Positions 1-10,591 of a DNA stretch of 64,000 nt are shown here, one piece after another. The position numbers and the translations under genes are program-made. Source of the stretch: Chondrus crispus (taxonomy: Eukaryota; Rhodophyta; Florideophyceae; Gigartinales; Gigartinaceae); NCBI RefSeq assembly GCF_000350225.1, contig NW_005178773.1:231629-295628 (forward strand), read 5' to 3'. The number at the start of each line of letters is the position of its first letter. Position 1 is the first letter of the stretch. The notes under the pieces were generated by a model, which saw only the letters and a list, made by a program, of their open reading frames with translations, did not search any database and was not told where the DNA came from.

Positions 1-715
1 TTTAACGGCAAGAAAAGTCATCCGAAGAGAGCTGTCGGATGTCTTCAACGGCAAACAAAGTCATCCGCAACCTTACTGTATACCGGAATAATGTACAGTA
101 CAGTAAAGTTACTGTTTCGGTATACTGTACGGTACCAAGGGTACTGTGAAACAATGTAATGTATGATATGGAGGCGCATCCATTTCTCTAATTGCTGGAT
201 GCGTCAGAACTTGTCTTTCTTTATGATACTGTAAGGGTTAAGTACGTGTAGAATATAAGTAGTGCTCGCGCTGCGGACTGTAGGTTCGTACCGGACCAGA
301 GGTTTGTGTCAAAAACGCAGAGCCTACCTGCGAAAACTGTCCGACTGCACGGACTTCGCACGGGCTCGGACGGTCGGTCGTAGACCTGTCCATTGACACT
401 TTAATAAAAATCTCTTTTTCTAATTCTTTAAAGGAATTCCTCACGAAATCCCACAGGTACCCTTCTCCCAAACGCATTCACGAATTTTCAAATTCCACAG
501 TTATTTTTCTTTCTATAAAGACTTTTCTCGCAAGTTACTCCAACAGCAATGTGGTCGTTGCCCACCATCCTCACCTGACCGACTCATTTATGTGAAGTAA
601 CCCCAACAGCAGTGGCAAGACGGCATACACTCTACCGTATTCCATTCCAGAGTCCAACAAGCTGGAGATGGGACGGGTCTCCAGTGCACAGATATCCTCA
701 TGTATCTTGGGCACC

Positions 716-781
716 GTTTCAGATCGTTTCTGAGTTTGTTTTCAAAAGCTTTCAAAAGCAATCTCAGAAACGCTCTGAAAC
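716..781. repeat. 34-bp inverted repeat (hairpin)
   Basis: Two arms of about 34 bases, 716-749 and 748-781, are near-perfect reverse complements with almost no loop; each carries GTTTCAGA at its outer end and an AAAAGC core at the centre. Both strands give short ORFs across it only because the sequence is symmetric. It could be the centre of an old foldback element; no target duplication was found. Confidence 0.7.
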
Positions 782-822
782 ATTCTCGTATCGGCACGGC
801 TAACGCTGTAAACACAAGTTAC

Positions 823-1041
823 ATGCCCTGGGATGATTTCACAACAGGGCATGGAATTTGCGGTTATGCCTGTGATTCCAGGAACACCGATACCCCCGAT
901 CCCCTGGGGGTCAGGCGGCCGGCGGTGACTTTATTGTGCAAGTGAGTTGTGCCCTATTGGTTACGTCTCATCGTAGGTGGGTGACTTACTTGTCTCTGTA
1001 TGGAACCACAATGCCCTGCGATGATTTGCATGGAATTTGCG
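823..1041. repeat. Pair of imperfect direct repeats
   Basis: The stretch 823-864 and the stretch 1011-1041 share ATGCCCTG, GATGATTT and GCATGGAATTTGCG in the same order and orientation, the first copy having about 10 extra bases. They are about 190 bases apart. The remainder of 1-1084 shows no gene that I can support; there is an AC/TG-rich quasi-palindrome near 74-129. Confidence 0.55.
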
Positions 1042-1084
1042 TTTGCAGCGGTGGGCTGGGTTTTGTCGAACCCAGACTCTAAAG

Positions 1085-1432
1085 TTACGCTGTGTCCGTC
1101 GAGGGGTGAGTTACCCGCCAAGGAATACAACATTGTTGAGACTGCAGACTTGCTCTACCTCGAAGTTTGCGAGCATCCGTGTACCGTTGCTTCAGTCGGG
1201 TTTTGATATCATCAAATGGGACGCTACCCTTGGTCGTTTCAAGCAAAAACCAGCCTGTTACAGTATGTACGATGGTAACTCGATGCCCACATCCCTTGCT
1301 CAGCCCGTACAGTATTAAATTAGTTCCTTGATGGAATGTATCACATACAGTGTTATGGCCCTTGTATGTCCAGAATTTCGTCGGGCACCCTGTGGGTGTA
1401 GAGCCTATATGCAGCTGCCATCTCCTGTACAA
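1085..1432 (-). CDS. Possible small protein, unrecognised
   Basis: An open frame of 115 codons runs from 1432 to 1085 on the minus strand. The middle third reads like real protein, with spaced cysteines and aromatic residues (CPTKFWTYKGHNTVC, GWFLLETTKG), but no family is recognised. There is no signal peptide and no promoter that I can point to, and the ends look less protein-like. It may be an exon or a remnant. From 1433 to 2119 nothing convincing is seen; a plus-strand frame at 1788-2291 overlaps the minus-strand remnant K and is probably its shadow. Confidence 0.25.
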   Translation of the reverse strand: MYRRWQLHIGSTPTGCPTKFWTYKGHNTVCDTFHQGTNLILYGLSKGCGHRVTIVHTVTGWFLLETTKGSVPFDDIKTRLKQRYTDARKLRGRASLQSQQCCIPWRVTHPSTDTA

Positions 1433-2119
1433 GAATGAAGATTTTGTTCACAGAGAGTTCACATGCGTGTGAACTCTCGGTTTACATTAAATTTAGAGAA
1501 TTTGTCTTACGTACCCCTTTCTTCACCTCACTCCAGAACGACTTTCCGGTAGAGGTACACAGTGCTGGGGCTTGGCAAGTCGTAGCGTAAATTTAGTGCT
1601 TTAGTGCCCAACTTGACCACATGCAGTGCAACGCGACTTTCGTTGAGGCGCTGCGACCCCACTTTCCACAAGCCGTTGTTTGCCCCGCGGTCTGGTTGGG
1701 CGTTCACGATGTATGATCACTCCTGGGGGGCACTGTATACGCAGGCGCCCAGAGTCTGACTATTTTACCTAGTGAGATCGGCCCACGGTGACGCACATGG
1801 CCAAAGATGCGGATCGAAGATGCAATGAAGATGCTTTGCTTGTCAGGGAACGTACTCCCATCAAACTCATTTTTGTGACGCCCTCTTCACCTCCTCACCT
1901 CACTGTCACGTACTGTATTCAATCTAGCGCTCCTAAGAAATGGGGCTCATACAAAGGGGTATGTAAGGAGAACTCCAAAATAAAAGGGACACGTAAGAAA
2001 CATTCTCTTAAGTTTACGCCAGTGTGGAGAGAGCCAAAGAAAGAGAAAAGTAGCGGACGGAACATGTCTTGCCTACCAATCCTGCCACCGAGTCAAGCTA
2101 CGCAAAGTGTACTCTGGCC

Positions 2120-3492
2120 CTACGCTCGACTTACATTTCCTCTCTTCGTCAGACTGTCTGAATGCGTCTTACGTCCAACTTTTGGCTCTCCGTCTAATCT
2201 CAACCGGTGCACTCCCGACGTTGATCCTGGCGCTTCTCTCGCTGCCTGGGCCTCCCTATACATGTCCGGATCACGCCAGGCCGTGATATGAGATATAAAC
2301 GACTTTGAGTACTTACTGGGTAACTCATCTATCACCACCTGTTTACCCGCCAGGACTTCGTACGCCCTGCCGTTAGCGGCTACGGTTAGCCGCATTTCAA
2401 GCGGTATTGTTTCGTCCACGATTAATGTCCCTTTACTGTAGCTCGCTTCATCATCCATCTATCTTTCCGGATGGGGCTTCTCTTTCTGATATTAACTCCG
2501 TACAGAGCTGTGATAAGACACCCCTCGCGACCTCTCTCTTTGACGATTTCATCTGCCTCTCCAGCTATTATAGCGACTACTTCTGCCAGTAGGTTGCTGT
2601 GCAGTCCTTCCAGTTCAGGCAATCGCCCCTTGACCGTGCTGATTTTCTCTAGCCACGGCGTGCGGCTAACGGTCTGCATGACCGCATGGTCTCGCAATAG
2701 GATGAGCTCCAACACTTCCTCTCTTCTATCCTCGCCAAACTCAAACACGTTAGGGCCATAAGGGAACAACTTGGAATCCGGATCTGTCGTCATCGCCACT
2801 GTAATTTCCACCGGACACCTCTCGCTTACTTCGACTCCCACAAGTTCCCCGCTCACCTTGGCTGTAAAACTGCGACGCCGGTACTTGAATTTCTTCGAAA
2901 CCACTGAATCAACTAACTTCTCAACATCACTAAAAACGCAAGGCTCCGTTGAAGTGTCGATTCCGCACGCGCTCAGACATGCCCGAATCACGTAATCGAT
3001 AGCGCATAAGTAACATCTCTTTCTGGTAAGGTCAGCCCATGGTTTTCCCTCATCACCAATTCTTGCGCCATACTTGACAATCTCCCACATGCACGGTCTT
3101 CGCGTAAGGCCCAGTAAGGCCCAGGCTATGTCAGCTAATGGATCTGCTGGACCTTCCGGGCTGACTATCGTTCTAGTATACCTGTGGCCTCTCCCCTTGA
3201 CTTGAACTAGCGTCCCAAACGTTTCACTGACCACGTCCAGGCGCCCGTCATTTACCACTGCTTCTGCTAGAGCCAGCTCTTCAGGGGCCGGCAAATCTCC
3301 GGATTTTCTGCGTACCATGACATGGAGCCAGCCCGCGTTATCACATAAGGTTCCTTCCAAGGAAGAGGCGGTAATGATCTGCCCTAACGATTGTCTAACA
3401 TCTTCCGAACGAATGCAGCTCTGGGCTCTCAGTTCAGTTTCTTCTAGGTCCAGCAATACCTTAACTACAAGTCTGATCGTGCCAAAGAGGTA
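2120..3492 (-). pseudogene. Remnant K, downstream part (unrecognised protein)
   Basis: This is the largest surviving part of a long minus-strand coding remnant whose other parts lie at 5848-6078 and 6613-7315. The frame from 3492 to 2422 gives about 355 protein-like residues with balanced composition and a cysteine-containing stretch (KRCYLCAIDYVIRACLSACG), and coding character continues to 2120. No domain is recognised. Its size, lack of host motifs and beta-rich look loosely recall a capsid protein of a toti-like dsRNA virus, but this is a weak impression, and a host gene is equally possible. A pogo-like transposon abuts its upstream edge at the TA target at 3491. It is treated as a fossil and is broken in a few places. 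Confidence 0.5.
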
Positions 3493-3877
3493 CACCCGTG
3501 AACGTTAATTAGTCCGGCCCCCACTAATTTTTAGGGTCCTATCTGAGCCTCGTGAACACAAATTAGCACGGCCCCCACTATTTCCGTATCCGCACTATTC
3601 AGGTACCCACATAAATTAGTAAAAGCCTGATTGACAGAAATTGGAAAAAATAGTGCCGATTTTTACAGCACAAAATGGTCAGTTGCGGCTCCAGGTCGAC
3701 CCGTTACCAAAAAACGTCCCCGCCTCTGCACAACGTTAACCGTTTGTAGTCAACGGTATACAAAACTCTGGTAACGTTGCGAAACACTCTGAAAGCAACA
3801 ATGCATCCAGTTTCAAACTATGTTAATTCTAAGCAGCTATGCCATCCGCTTAGCATGTGTATTAAAGCAAACAGTTC

Positions 3878-5272
3878 ATGAAGAACTGTATCCATCACCT
3901 CAACCAACTTATCTTCACCATGAATGTCCCTTCCCCTTCTCCGATTGTCGCAGCCATCCAAAACGCTCAATCATCGCACAATAGCAAAACCAGCCTTCAT
4001 CTCGACTACGATTCCTCGTCATCCTCCTCCCTTTTTACTCCTCAACCGTCTGTCCCTGAAGCTGCTTCTGCACAGCCATGCCCCAAAGGAAACAGAAAAA
4101 GAAGCCAACAGCAAGTATCCACTATTCAAGAGCGTGTTCATGTTGTTCGGTGGATGGTGGCTGAGGCCGAAGCCAGTGGTTCCGGGAAGCTGATAGCCAC
4201 TAAAGCTATCAAAAAGTTCCCCTCGCTTTTTCCGGGGAAAGAGAAGGCCAACTTTTCGAAAGCTTCTCGTTGGTTTAAAGCGAGGAGTAACATTTTGTCG
4301 AGTGCTGACGAAGAGGTTCGTGTAGTAAGCCATCGCGTGAAGCGGCGACGTGTTGCGGGGGGTAGACCGACAGGTGGACGAAAGGTTGTGCGCGTCAAGG
4401 CCTCTAAGGGGAGAGGCAGAAAGCAAGAGGCATGGGCTCGCAATGTACAAGTTGTACTCATGAAAGAGTTTGAACGCCTTTCTAAAGCCGGCTTAAAGTG
4501 TAATGCTGGTATAATTGGAGCTCTCTGCAAGCGAATAATTCGAGACTCAGACGGGGAATATGGTGTTGACTTTGTGGGTAGGGTCGCATCAGATTTGGTC
4601 TGTAAAATTACAAAGCGATGGGTTCAGAGTTTTATGGATCGCTTTGAGATCATCAGCAGGAGGCAATGTGGAAAGCTTTTGGTGAGCCCAGTTAAGGAAA
4701 TGCTCATTGAGCGCGAAGTAGCCTACCACCTTGGACAGGTTTGTCTGGGGTTCAGAAACGGGTCGTTGGAGGAGGATCTGCTGGAGAATATGGACGAGAC
4801 CCATTTTGTGGTCAATATGGATGATGGGAAAACTTTGAGTGTGATTGGTACACAGGACGTGAGGTATGCAGATGTGTCATCTGGAGGGGTCGGTATGACT
4901 ATGGTGGTAAGAATTACTGACGGGAGGAATGCGTCAATAGAAGCTCCGTTTATGTTGTTCCAAAATGCGACGAGAAGTTACCCAATAAGGGGTGTGCCGG
5001 ATGACGTACCGGGGGTATCATATCGTACAAGCCCAAAGGGATGGATGGATCAGCAGGTCTTTGTGCAGTGGCTGACTGAGCCCCGTGCCGTAAAACGGGA
5101 CGCATACGGGAGGCAGCGCACAATTTTTTTGGATAATTGCTCAGGTCATAACTTAAATTTTGAGCAGATGGAGAAACTTAATGCCATTAATTCAAGGCTC
5201 CATTTTTTGTCTGCAAACTCGACACATTTGTGTCAACCCGCAGATAGCTTCATAATTCAGAAAATTAAGTAA
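3878..5272 (+). CDS. pogo-like transposase (DDE_1 type), C-terminus displaced
   Basis: The 464-residue frame encodes a cut-and-paste transposase. The N-terminal part is Ser/Pro-rich, followed by a likely DNA-binding region at residues 85-190 with basic patches (KRRRVAGGRPTGGRKVVR). The catalytic domain shows NMDETHF with Asp306, LDNCSGH with Asp419 and QPADSF with Asp456, the order expected of DDE_1 enzymes, with 36 residues between the second and third acids. ATG at 3878 is the first in frame; a second at 3920 is also possible. The frame stops at 5272 just after the third acid, and the usual C-terminal region continues in other frames to 5732, so this copy is probably inactive. Neighbouring terminal repeats confirm the assignment. 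Confidence 0.85.
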   Translation: MKNCIHHLNQLIFTMNVPSPSPIVAAIQNAQSSHNSKTSLHLDYDSSSSSSLFTPQPSVPEAASAQPCPKGNRKRSQQQVSTIQERVHVVRWMVAEAEASGSGKLIATKAIKKFPSLFPGKEKANFSKASRWFKARSNILSSADEEVRVVSHRVKRRRVAGGRPTGGRKVVRVKASKGRGRKQEAWARNVQVVLMKEFERLSKAGLKCNAGIIGALCKRIIRDSDGEYGVDFVGRVASDLVCKITKRWVQSFMDRFEIISRRQCGKLLVSPVKEMLIEREVAYHLGQVCLGFRNGSLEEDLLENMDETHFVVNMDDGKTLSVIGTQDVRYADVSSGGVGMTMVVRITDGRNASIEAPFMLFQNATRSYPIRGVPDDVPGVSYRTSPKGWMDQQVFVQWLTEPRAVKRDAYGRQRTIFLDNCSGHNLNFEQMEKLNAINSRLHFLSANSTHLCQPADSFIIQKIK

Positions 5273-5345
5273 GCAGAGATGGCGGGCACTTTGGGATGAG
5301 AAAAAGGTCGAGCTTTTGGGAAGTCAAGCATAGAAGGAAGGAACG

Positions 5346-5732
5346 TTGGAGTCTGGAAAATTACCTAACCCTGGAAAAAACTTTTTTCTTCGTCTCGCGG
5401 CTCGCGTGGTTCGCGAGGTTAATAATATGATGGACAAAAACGGGATCTGGTACGCGAGGAAAGCCATGATAAGATGTGGTTTGTCGCTTGATTTAAATGG
5501 GCAGTGGCATGAGAAACAATTGTTTCTGCATCTGCAGAACATAGTTGCCCGGCATCGCGAATATTTTGAGGGAAACGACCCCATTGCGGATGGCGATGAC
5601 AGCGCCGAGGACGTTGCAGATGATATAGGGGAGGACAATGGAACAGCTGCTCAGATTAATTCAGTAGGGTCTCAAATTCAATATAACATATGTGTTCTGA
5701 GCGACAGTAATTTATGTGCGGCCATTAATTAG
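5346..5732 (+). pseudogene. C-terminal part of the pogo-like transposase in another frame
   Basis: This 128-codon frame follows the DDE domain directly and lies inside the same terminal repeats. It contains NPGKNFFLRLAARVVREVN and ends in an acidic stretch (GDDSAEDVADDIGED), a composition common in the tails of such transposases. Between 5272 and 5346 the reading frame changes at least once (a third frame reads KQRWRALWDEKKVELL), so two shifts or an unrecognised intron separate it from the main ORF. The methionine at 5346 is not thought to be a true start. Confidence 0.6.
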
Positions 5733-5847
5733 AACAGTCTCTACTATTTTGTTCTTGACCGAAAGGCTCAGAACGAAAATAGTGGAGGCTCCACTAATTC
5801 AGTTCCCGCACTAATTTTCCCCCGGACTAAATAATGTTCACGGTGTA

Positions 5848-6078
5848 ATGGATCTGGCTCTTCCAATCCCTTCCTGCTCGAGCGTGAAACCAATGGTGGT
5901 TTATGAGCTTCTGTACTCTTGTCGCGAAACGGACCGAGTAAGCTTCTGCAGTATGCGTATCACGTTTCTGATGACCAAACTGTACACGTCTGTGTATTCC
6001 TTGGTTACCTGATCTTCTGGCCCTAGCTCACCGCTACGGTCCCCGGCCATGTACCCGGACAGCTCCGCCAGGATGACC
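5848..6078 (-). pseudogene. Remnant K, middle part
   Basis: Minus-strand coding character between the pogo-like transposon (ending 5845) and the MITE (starting 6079). The clearest frame, from 6078 to 5901, contains AELSGYMAGDRSGELGPED. No domain is recognised. Its position between the two insertions is the evidence that it belongs with the segments on either side. Confidence 0.45.
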
Positions 6079-6612
6079 CTAGTGTCCAAGCGTACAACAT
6101 TTGTCCTCATATGAGACCCGGGTAGTCCTCATTTGAGGCCCTGAAAATCGACTTTTTTGAAAATAAAAATGAGATAAATTGGCTGTAACGGTAAAATAGC
6201 ACTTAACACTACCGGGCATCAAAGAGCATTTAGTATTCTGAAATATGCAGGAGTACAGTACATCGTTTCTACTCAAGATGTAAGAAAAGAGACAACATTC
6301 GAGGTTCGTCCCACGGTCTCAAAACTTGAGTTCACTGTCCCGAAGTGAAGAATTGACCTCACCAGCATTGTGGTTCTCCCCCAAAAGCTCCCAATAACAA
6401 GACGGACCTGTCTCTGAGTGACAAAAATGTTTCTCATGTATGCGATCCTTCTCCTTCTGCATAACTGTCAGGATCAGAAAAAGGACGGGAAATCTATATC
6501 TGAGGTCGTGTTGTGGTTTCACGTACGCGTTTGGGCGCTACGGAAGATAGAAAGCGGGCCCTCATATGAGGACTACGGCCTCATATGAGGCCCCTGTACG
6601 CTTAGACACTAG
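6079..6612. mobile_element. MITE of the piggyBac-like CTAG family
   Basis: The ends read CTAGTGTCCAAGCGTACA on the left and, in reverse complement, CTAGTGTCTAAGCGTACA on the right. Just inside both ends lie palindromic CCTCATATGAGG-type motifs (about 6104-6140 and 6560-6595). The 534-bp element has no transposase. The same end structure occurs at 37770, 52670-53177, 57664-60906 and 63523-63775; the copy at 57664 carries a piggyBac-type transposase, so this copy is probably mobilised by such an enzyme. It lies inside remnant K. The target duplication is CTAG or TA; the palindromic ends make the two indistinguishable. Confidence 0.85.
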
Positions 6613-7315
6613 ACATGAACCTCCCGCCGTCTTCAGAACGCTCCAAGGCCACTGCGTTACAGCCAACGACTACAACTGCTCGTGTCAGCCCCTCAATGAG
6701 ATCTAAAGCTGTGACCCTGCTCGACGTCCATTCATCGCCCAATCCAATGAGATCTGGAGCTGTGACCATGTTCGACATTCCTTCCTCGGCCAATCTGAAC
6801 AGCGAACGACCGGCCGGGCGTAAGACCACCGCCCGGCATAAGCTAGCCGCCCAGCGTAAGATAACCTCGTGTCCTGCAATTGTCTCATACGACACTGGCA
6901 GCGTTGCGGTCTCCCGGTCCGTGACCAATTGTGGGTCAAGTCTCATACCGAACAAGCTTTGACTGGGACTTAGGCTATTTGCTTTCCATCGGACCTTAGT
7001 CTCGAAGACTGGTCTAGAACAGGACACCGGCAACCTCTCCCCCAGTTCCAAGAATCTCACTGCTTCCCACTGTGCGTAAGCTCGTAACAAAGCCATGGTA
7101 TCTCTCTATCGCACTAGTTGCTTAATGGGCCCCAGTACAATTTCAAATACGTTACGTTCATACACTCCGTCTGTATCTCTGTCGTCGACGTTAAATTGGG
7201 GCTGTAACTTCTCTGTTAACACCACCCTCAACCCCCACACCAAGGAGCGACCCCTTAATCTCAGCTTTTGCCCCAGTTGTAGTCGTGACTTGCATGCCTG
7301 GAGGAAGTAGCGGGT
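6613..7315 (-). pseudogene. Remnant K, upstream part
   Basis: The main frame runs from 7096 to 6613 and gives about 160 residues (beginning MALLRAYAQWEAVRFLELG); protein-like sequence continues upstream to roughly 7315. No family is recognised. It is followed on the minus strand by the MITE at 6612. The remnant as a whole covers more than 2.3 kb of coding DNA once the two transposons are set aside. Whether it is a host gene or an old integrated virus-like sequence cannot be decided here; it is described as a broken fossil. Confidence 0.45.
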
Positions 7316-8217
7316 CGCCGCTCATTATATCGATGGTGGTGGGAGTGCTTGTACCTTAAGTTGCCTTCCCGCACTTTGCTGTTAACCCACCAATTTGAAG
7401 ATCTTGCATATACGGAGGTTGAGCCGGTGAAAGGTAGGGAAGAGGAGACGTGAGGGGCGATGAGGTGCCGAAGAGTGCGCGGCCCCGGGCGGCGTGCCCT
7501 TATATCTCAGTGATGCCCCGGCTGGTACCGTTCGAAGGGTACTGTACATAACAGTGAGTGATCTGTTCCTATTTGTGAAATAATTATCTGCAAATCGTGC
7601 AGTATGGTATCAAAGACCCATACTCCTGATTATCAAAAACATAACTGAATTTTAGGCTCATCGAATGCTCATATTGTTTCCATGTCAGATGTCGCGGACA
7701 TCTCCCTGATGAAAATGCCCTCGACGAAGAGGTGTAGTTCGTCATTTATTCGTGAGACAAGTCTAAACTGCCGCATGAGTGGTGGATTATGTGCGCAAGG
7801 GCCTCTCCTTTGCGTTGTGTGGTTTAAAAACGGATTCTCGGAGTATCGCGAACACAATCAGATTTTTTCTGCCAAACATGGCAGGTGTCGTGATAATCCT
7901 ACGCAACTCCATGCACATTTTTCATTATTGTTAGCAGATGAACAAAACACATTCCATTATCTACCGCCATCCTATCCCGCAAGCATATCCTTGTGGGAGC
8001 TTCGTCGCTTATCGTATTAGTGCTTCCACGTCGTCTTGTACGAGCTCCATGCTTCCAGCGGAGAATTGCCGGGCATCCAACAGGCTAACATCCGACTGCA
8101 ATTCACTCTCCGCATCCTCCTCAATTTGAATGATTCGTACAGTGGGGTTTGTCGCAATTGGGTTTTTTGTCCATCTCCTGAACTACTCTCGCATTCTGAC
8201 CTGATTGATATCCATTC
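7316..8217. other. Intergenic stretch, no supported gene
   Basis: Short frames exist on both strands (for example 7669-7857 minus and 7682-8020 plus) but they overlap each other and neither shows a recognisable domain, signal peptide or membrane segment. The 7440-7560 part is GC-rich and contains GGTACTGTAC-type repeats that recur throughout the window. Confidence 0.5.
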
Positions 8218-8946
8218 CTACGGTTCTTGCATAGATCTTCGCTGCACCTGCATCCAATACAACGCTTCTTTTTTTCTGAAGCACGAGCATCTGCGAGACC
8301 AGCAATTGCCTTTGCAACTGCAACAAGTCATGACGTTTTTGATATTGACCACAACATCCTTCACAGCTTGCTCCTCTTCAAGCGCAATAGACCCATCCAT
8401 ATCATATCCATTCTCTATCCCACATCCTCCTACCACGGACGGAGATATGTCCCGTTCGCTCGCTCGCCCCCAGTACTTCATTGCAATAAATTTAGCTCTC
8501 CTGGCATGAAGTTTCAAATGTGTTGGATGTGATAGCAGCTCGTTAGCATAAGCAGCACAGTCCGCAATAAAGTTTCTTACATCCACTCTCCATCCCCATG
8601 TTCCCGCTGGACTGCTTGAAATGAAGAACTGCCGCCTAACATCAGCCAGTTTACGTGCATCCTGTTCACCTCTCTCTACGATTGCTCTCATAGTTTGCTT
8701 TACTTCTTCCTCTGTGCAAAACTTCCGATTTCCCCTGTTCAGAAGATAGAGGAAGCAAATTAAATTATCGACATTGTCCACATTACCCTGCCAAGGAGAA
8801 GCAAGGGAGCCGCCATGTTGCAGGAATGGAACGAAGGCTTCCCAGAAAAGGTAGTGTGTCATACCGTAGAATGAGGGGGAAAAGTCGCATCCAGCTAAAC
8901 TGTACAATATTGCCGCACTTTTTCTGCAGCACACCTCGTCTGCCAT
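8218..8946 (-). CDS. Uncharacterised protein with GCD motif and C-terminal Cys cluster (gene L)
   Basis: A 242-residue frame. Residues 13-30 read ILYSLAGCDFSPSFYGMT, which matches the 'HALTGCDTTS'-type motif of an uncharacterised eukaryotic protein family that I know mainly from animal repeat-associated ORFs. The C-terminus has a CXC-like cluster at residues 208-222 (CCSCKGNCWSRRCSC). Just after it lies a run of seven T (8269-8275, plus strand); in the next frame the cysteine pattern continues as RCIGCRCSEDLCKN, so the true C-terminus may be displaced by a one-base slip. More minus-strand coding character upstream (9079-8783 and 9299-9006, the latter with CFACSPCHPQKP) suggests the gene is longer and broken or spliced. 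Function is unknown; nucleic-acid binding by the Cys cluster is plausible. Confidence 0.5.
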   Translation of the reverse strand: MADEVCCRKSAAILYSLAGCDFSPSFYGMTHYLFWEAFVPFLQHGGSLASPWQGNVDNVDNLICFLYLLNRGNRKFCTEEEVKQTMRAIVERGEQDARKLADVRRQFFISSSPAGTWGWRVDVRNFIADCAAYANELLSHPTHLKLHARRAKFIAMKYWGRASERDISPSVVGGCGIENGYDMDGSIALEEEQAVKDVVVNIKNVMTCCSCKGNCWSRRCSCFRKKEALYWMQVQRRSMQEP

Positions 8947-9005
8947 GCACGTAATTCGCAGGCAGCATTGTTTTTCCCGTACTTTCTGTCATACGAAATG
9001 ACATT

Positions 9006-9299
9006 CTAACCCCAACGCTTGTCACGACAAGGAGTGCAAAGCGAAATAGTCCGGTTTCCGGTCCGTTTGAGCCTGACAAACGGGTTTATAATTCCCCCTG
9101 TATCAACGCTTGCGTATGTCTCTAACTTGGCATTTGTTAGTGTAACTGCCTTGGTCGGTTTCTGTGGGTGACAAGGACTACAGGCAAAGCACGGAGTAAC
9201 AGTCCCATTGCCAAGAATGTGAGGGTCGGCTGATACCCTCTCCACATTATTCATTACGAAGCAGATCTCCTTAAATTTCGGATGGACAGTTGTAGACAC
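9006..9299 (-). pseudogene. Possible upstream exon or fragment of gene L
   Basis: A 97-codon frame with CFACSPCHPQKP and later CTPCRDKRWG. It lies 60 bases upstream of gene L on the same strand and is joined to it by another open frame (9079-8783). No domain is recognised. It may be the N-terminal part of the same protein. From 9300 to 9711 no gene is seen. Confidence 0.3.
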
Positions 9300-9711
9300 G
9301 ACGAATGATCGATTGCATCATGTGGGGGGGTTTTCGTCGCTTTGAGAAACGAAACACTTCAAATCAAAGGAGAGGGATCCAGAAAGGCGAGAAAAGCGAC
9401 GTCGGCGATGTAATTAGGGCAGGTTTTTCGGGGAGTTTCGAACAAGTGGTCACACACAAATTTTATAATATTCCCAAATTGCAGAATAAAAAAGGTTTGG
9501 TCACTGACTGATAACATATATCGAAGTGTCAAAAATCTCACTGGGCCGTTGATACTGTGCAAGCTGGAAGCGAACGCTTTAGGGCGTGTCGCTGCCTTAT
9601 CGCGCCGTTTGTCGTCGAAATGCACTCCTGGTGCGTCGAAGATAACGCACTCCCCCGTTGCGCCTTACAAGAGTGCACTAGAACGATTTTACCCTGCAGG
9701 TAATACAGCAC

Positions 9712-10554
9712 TGTTGTGACCATTCCTTGTCACACTGAAAGCTAGGTTCTTTACTCGGTTCAAAACTCAACATCGGGCGACGCTGCTCGAGAGTCCACTC
9801 GAGCCGTCCAGGAATCCACCACTCGTCCCCCCTCTTCCCCTGCATGTCCATCCCCTCTATCTCCCTAATACCGCTTTCCCTCCTCCTTTCGCTTCACACC
9901 GACGGTGTCTCCCTCTGCCGCCCCCCTTTCGCTTCGCTCCCCTCCCTCCCCCGGCTCCCGCGCCGAATCACCGCCTGCTAACCGAATAGCCGCACGAACA
10001 CACCCTGGGGCAGCGGCCAGGTCTCAAACCTGTACACGTAGTACACGTAGTACGCCCCATCTAACATTCGTCCCGTTTCCAGACTTCCATGTTTGCCTTG
10101 GGAAGCACTACAGACGAACTTGCGCATGGGTTAGGAGTGATAAATGCGTCGGGTTGTGCCAATGGCCTCCAACGCGCCATCACATCGTCAAGAAAGCCGG
10201 TGGCGCTGCTGGAGCAGCTGTGGGTCAGCTTGGGTGCCCGCCTCGCGGCACCGGCGCGTGACCCTTGTAAAGGCCTATGATCTGGACAAGAAAAAGCGAG
10301 CACGGTTGTGCGACGAATATCGTGGTGAGTAGGACCGACTTGCGCGGCTTGCTGACCTTGTACGAAACATCGGGGCTCGAAGAATAGTCCCGGCATTGCA
10401 GGGTGGAATAGGTACCACTCTTTTACACGGGGTCATGGCCAGGGTTGCGAAAGCGGGGCTCTTTGGCAGCGGGAAGCATGGTGTGAGGTAGTATGCTGAG
10501 AAAACGAATTGAGTTGACTATTTATGCTCTTTTGCCGTGTCAACGTCCGACGCA
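9712..10554 (-). repeat. 3' LTR of element B
   Basis: The outer edge (TGTTGTGACC at 9712) and the next roughly 85 bases match 37045-37130 in the same orientation. The inner edge is inferred from a purine run on the minus strand (10569-10555, GGAAAAAAGGAAGGA) that looks like a polypurine tract and is directly followed by TG. Frames seen inside are not considered genes. Confidence 0.5.
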
Positions 10555-10591
10555 TCCTTCCTTTTTTCCATGCCGGTAGTCCATGCGGCAA

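Larger units (their letters stand above)
3493..5845 (+). mobile_element. pogo/Tigger-like DNA transposon
   Basis: The element is flanked by TA on both sides (3491-3492 and 5846-5847), the target used by the Tc1/mariner-pogo superfamily. Its ends are inverted: the left end reads CACCCGTGAACG and the right end reads CACCGTGAACA in reverse complement, both followed by a TTAGTCCGG block. Subterminal copies of CACTAATTT/CACTATTT motifs occur at both ends (3520-3600 and 5740-5815). It carries one transposase gene on the plus strand and lies inside remnant K on the opposite strand. It is a plain cut-and-paste element, about 2.35 kb long. Confidence 0.85.

Noticed and set aside
1788-2291. 167-codon plus-strand frame
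   Set aside because: Its 3' third lies opposite remnant K and the rest has random-like composition without a recognisable domain.
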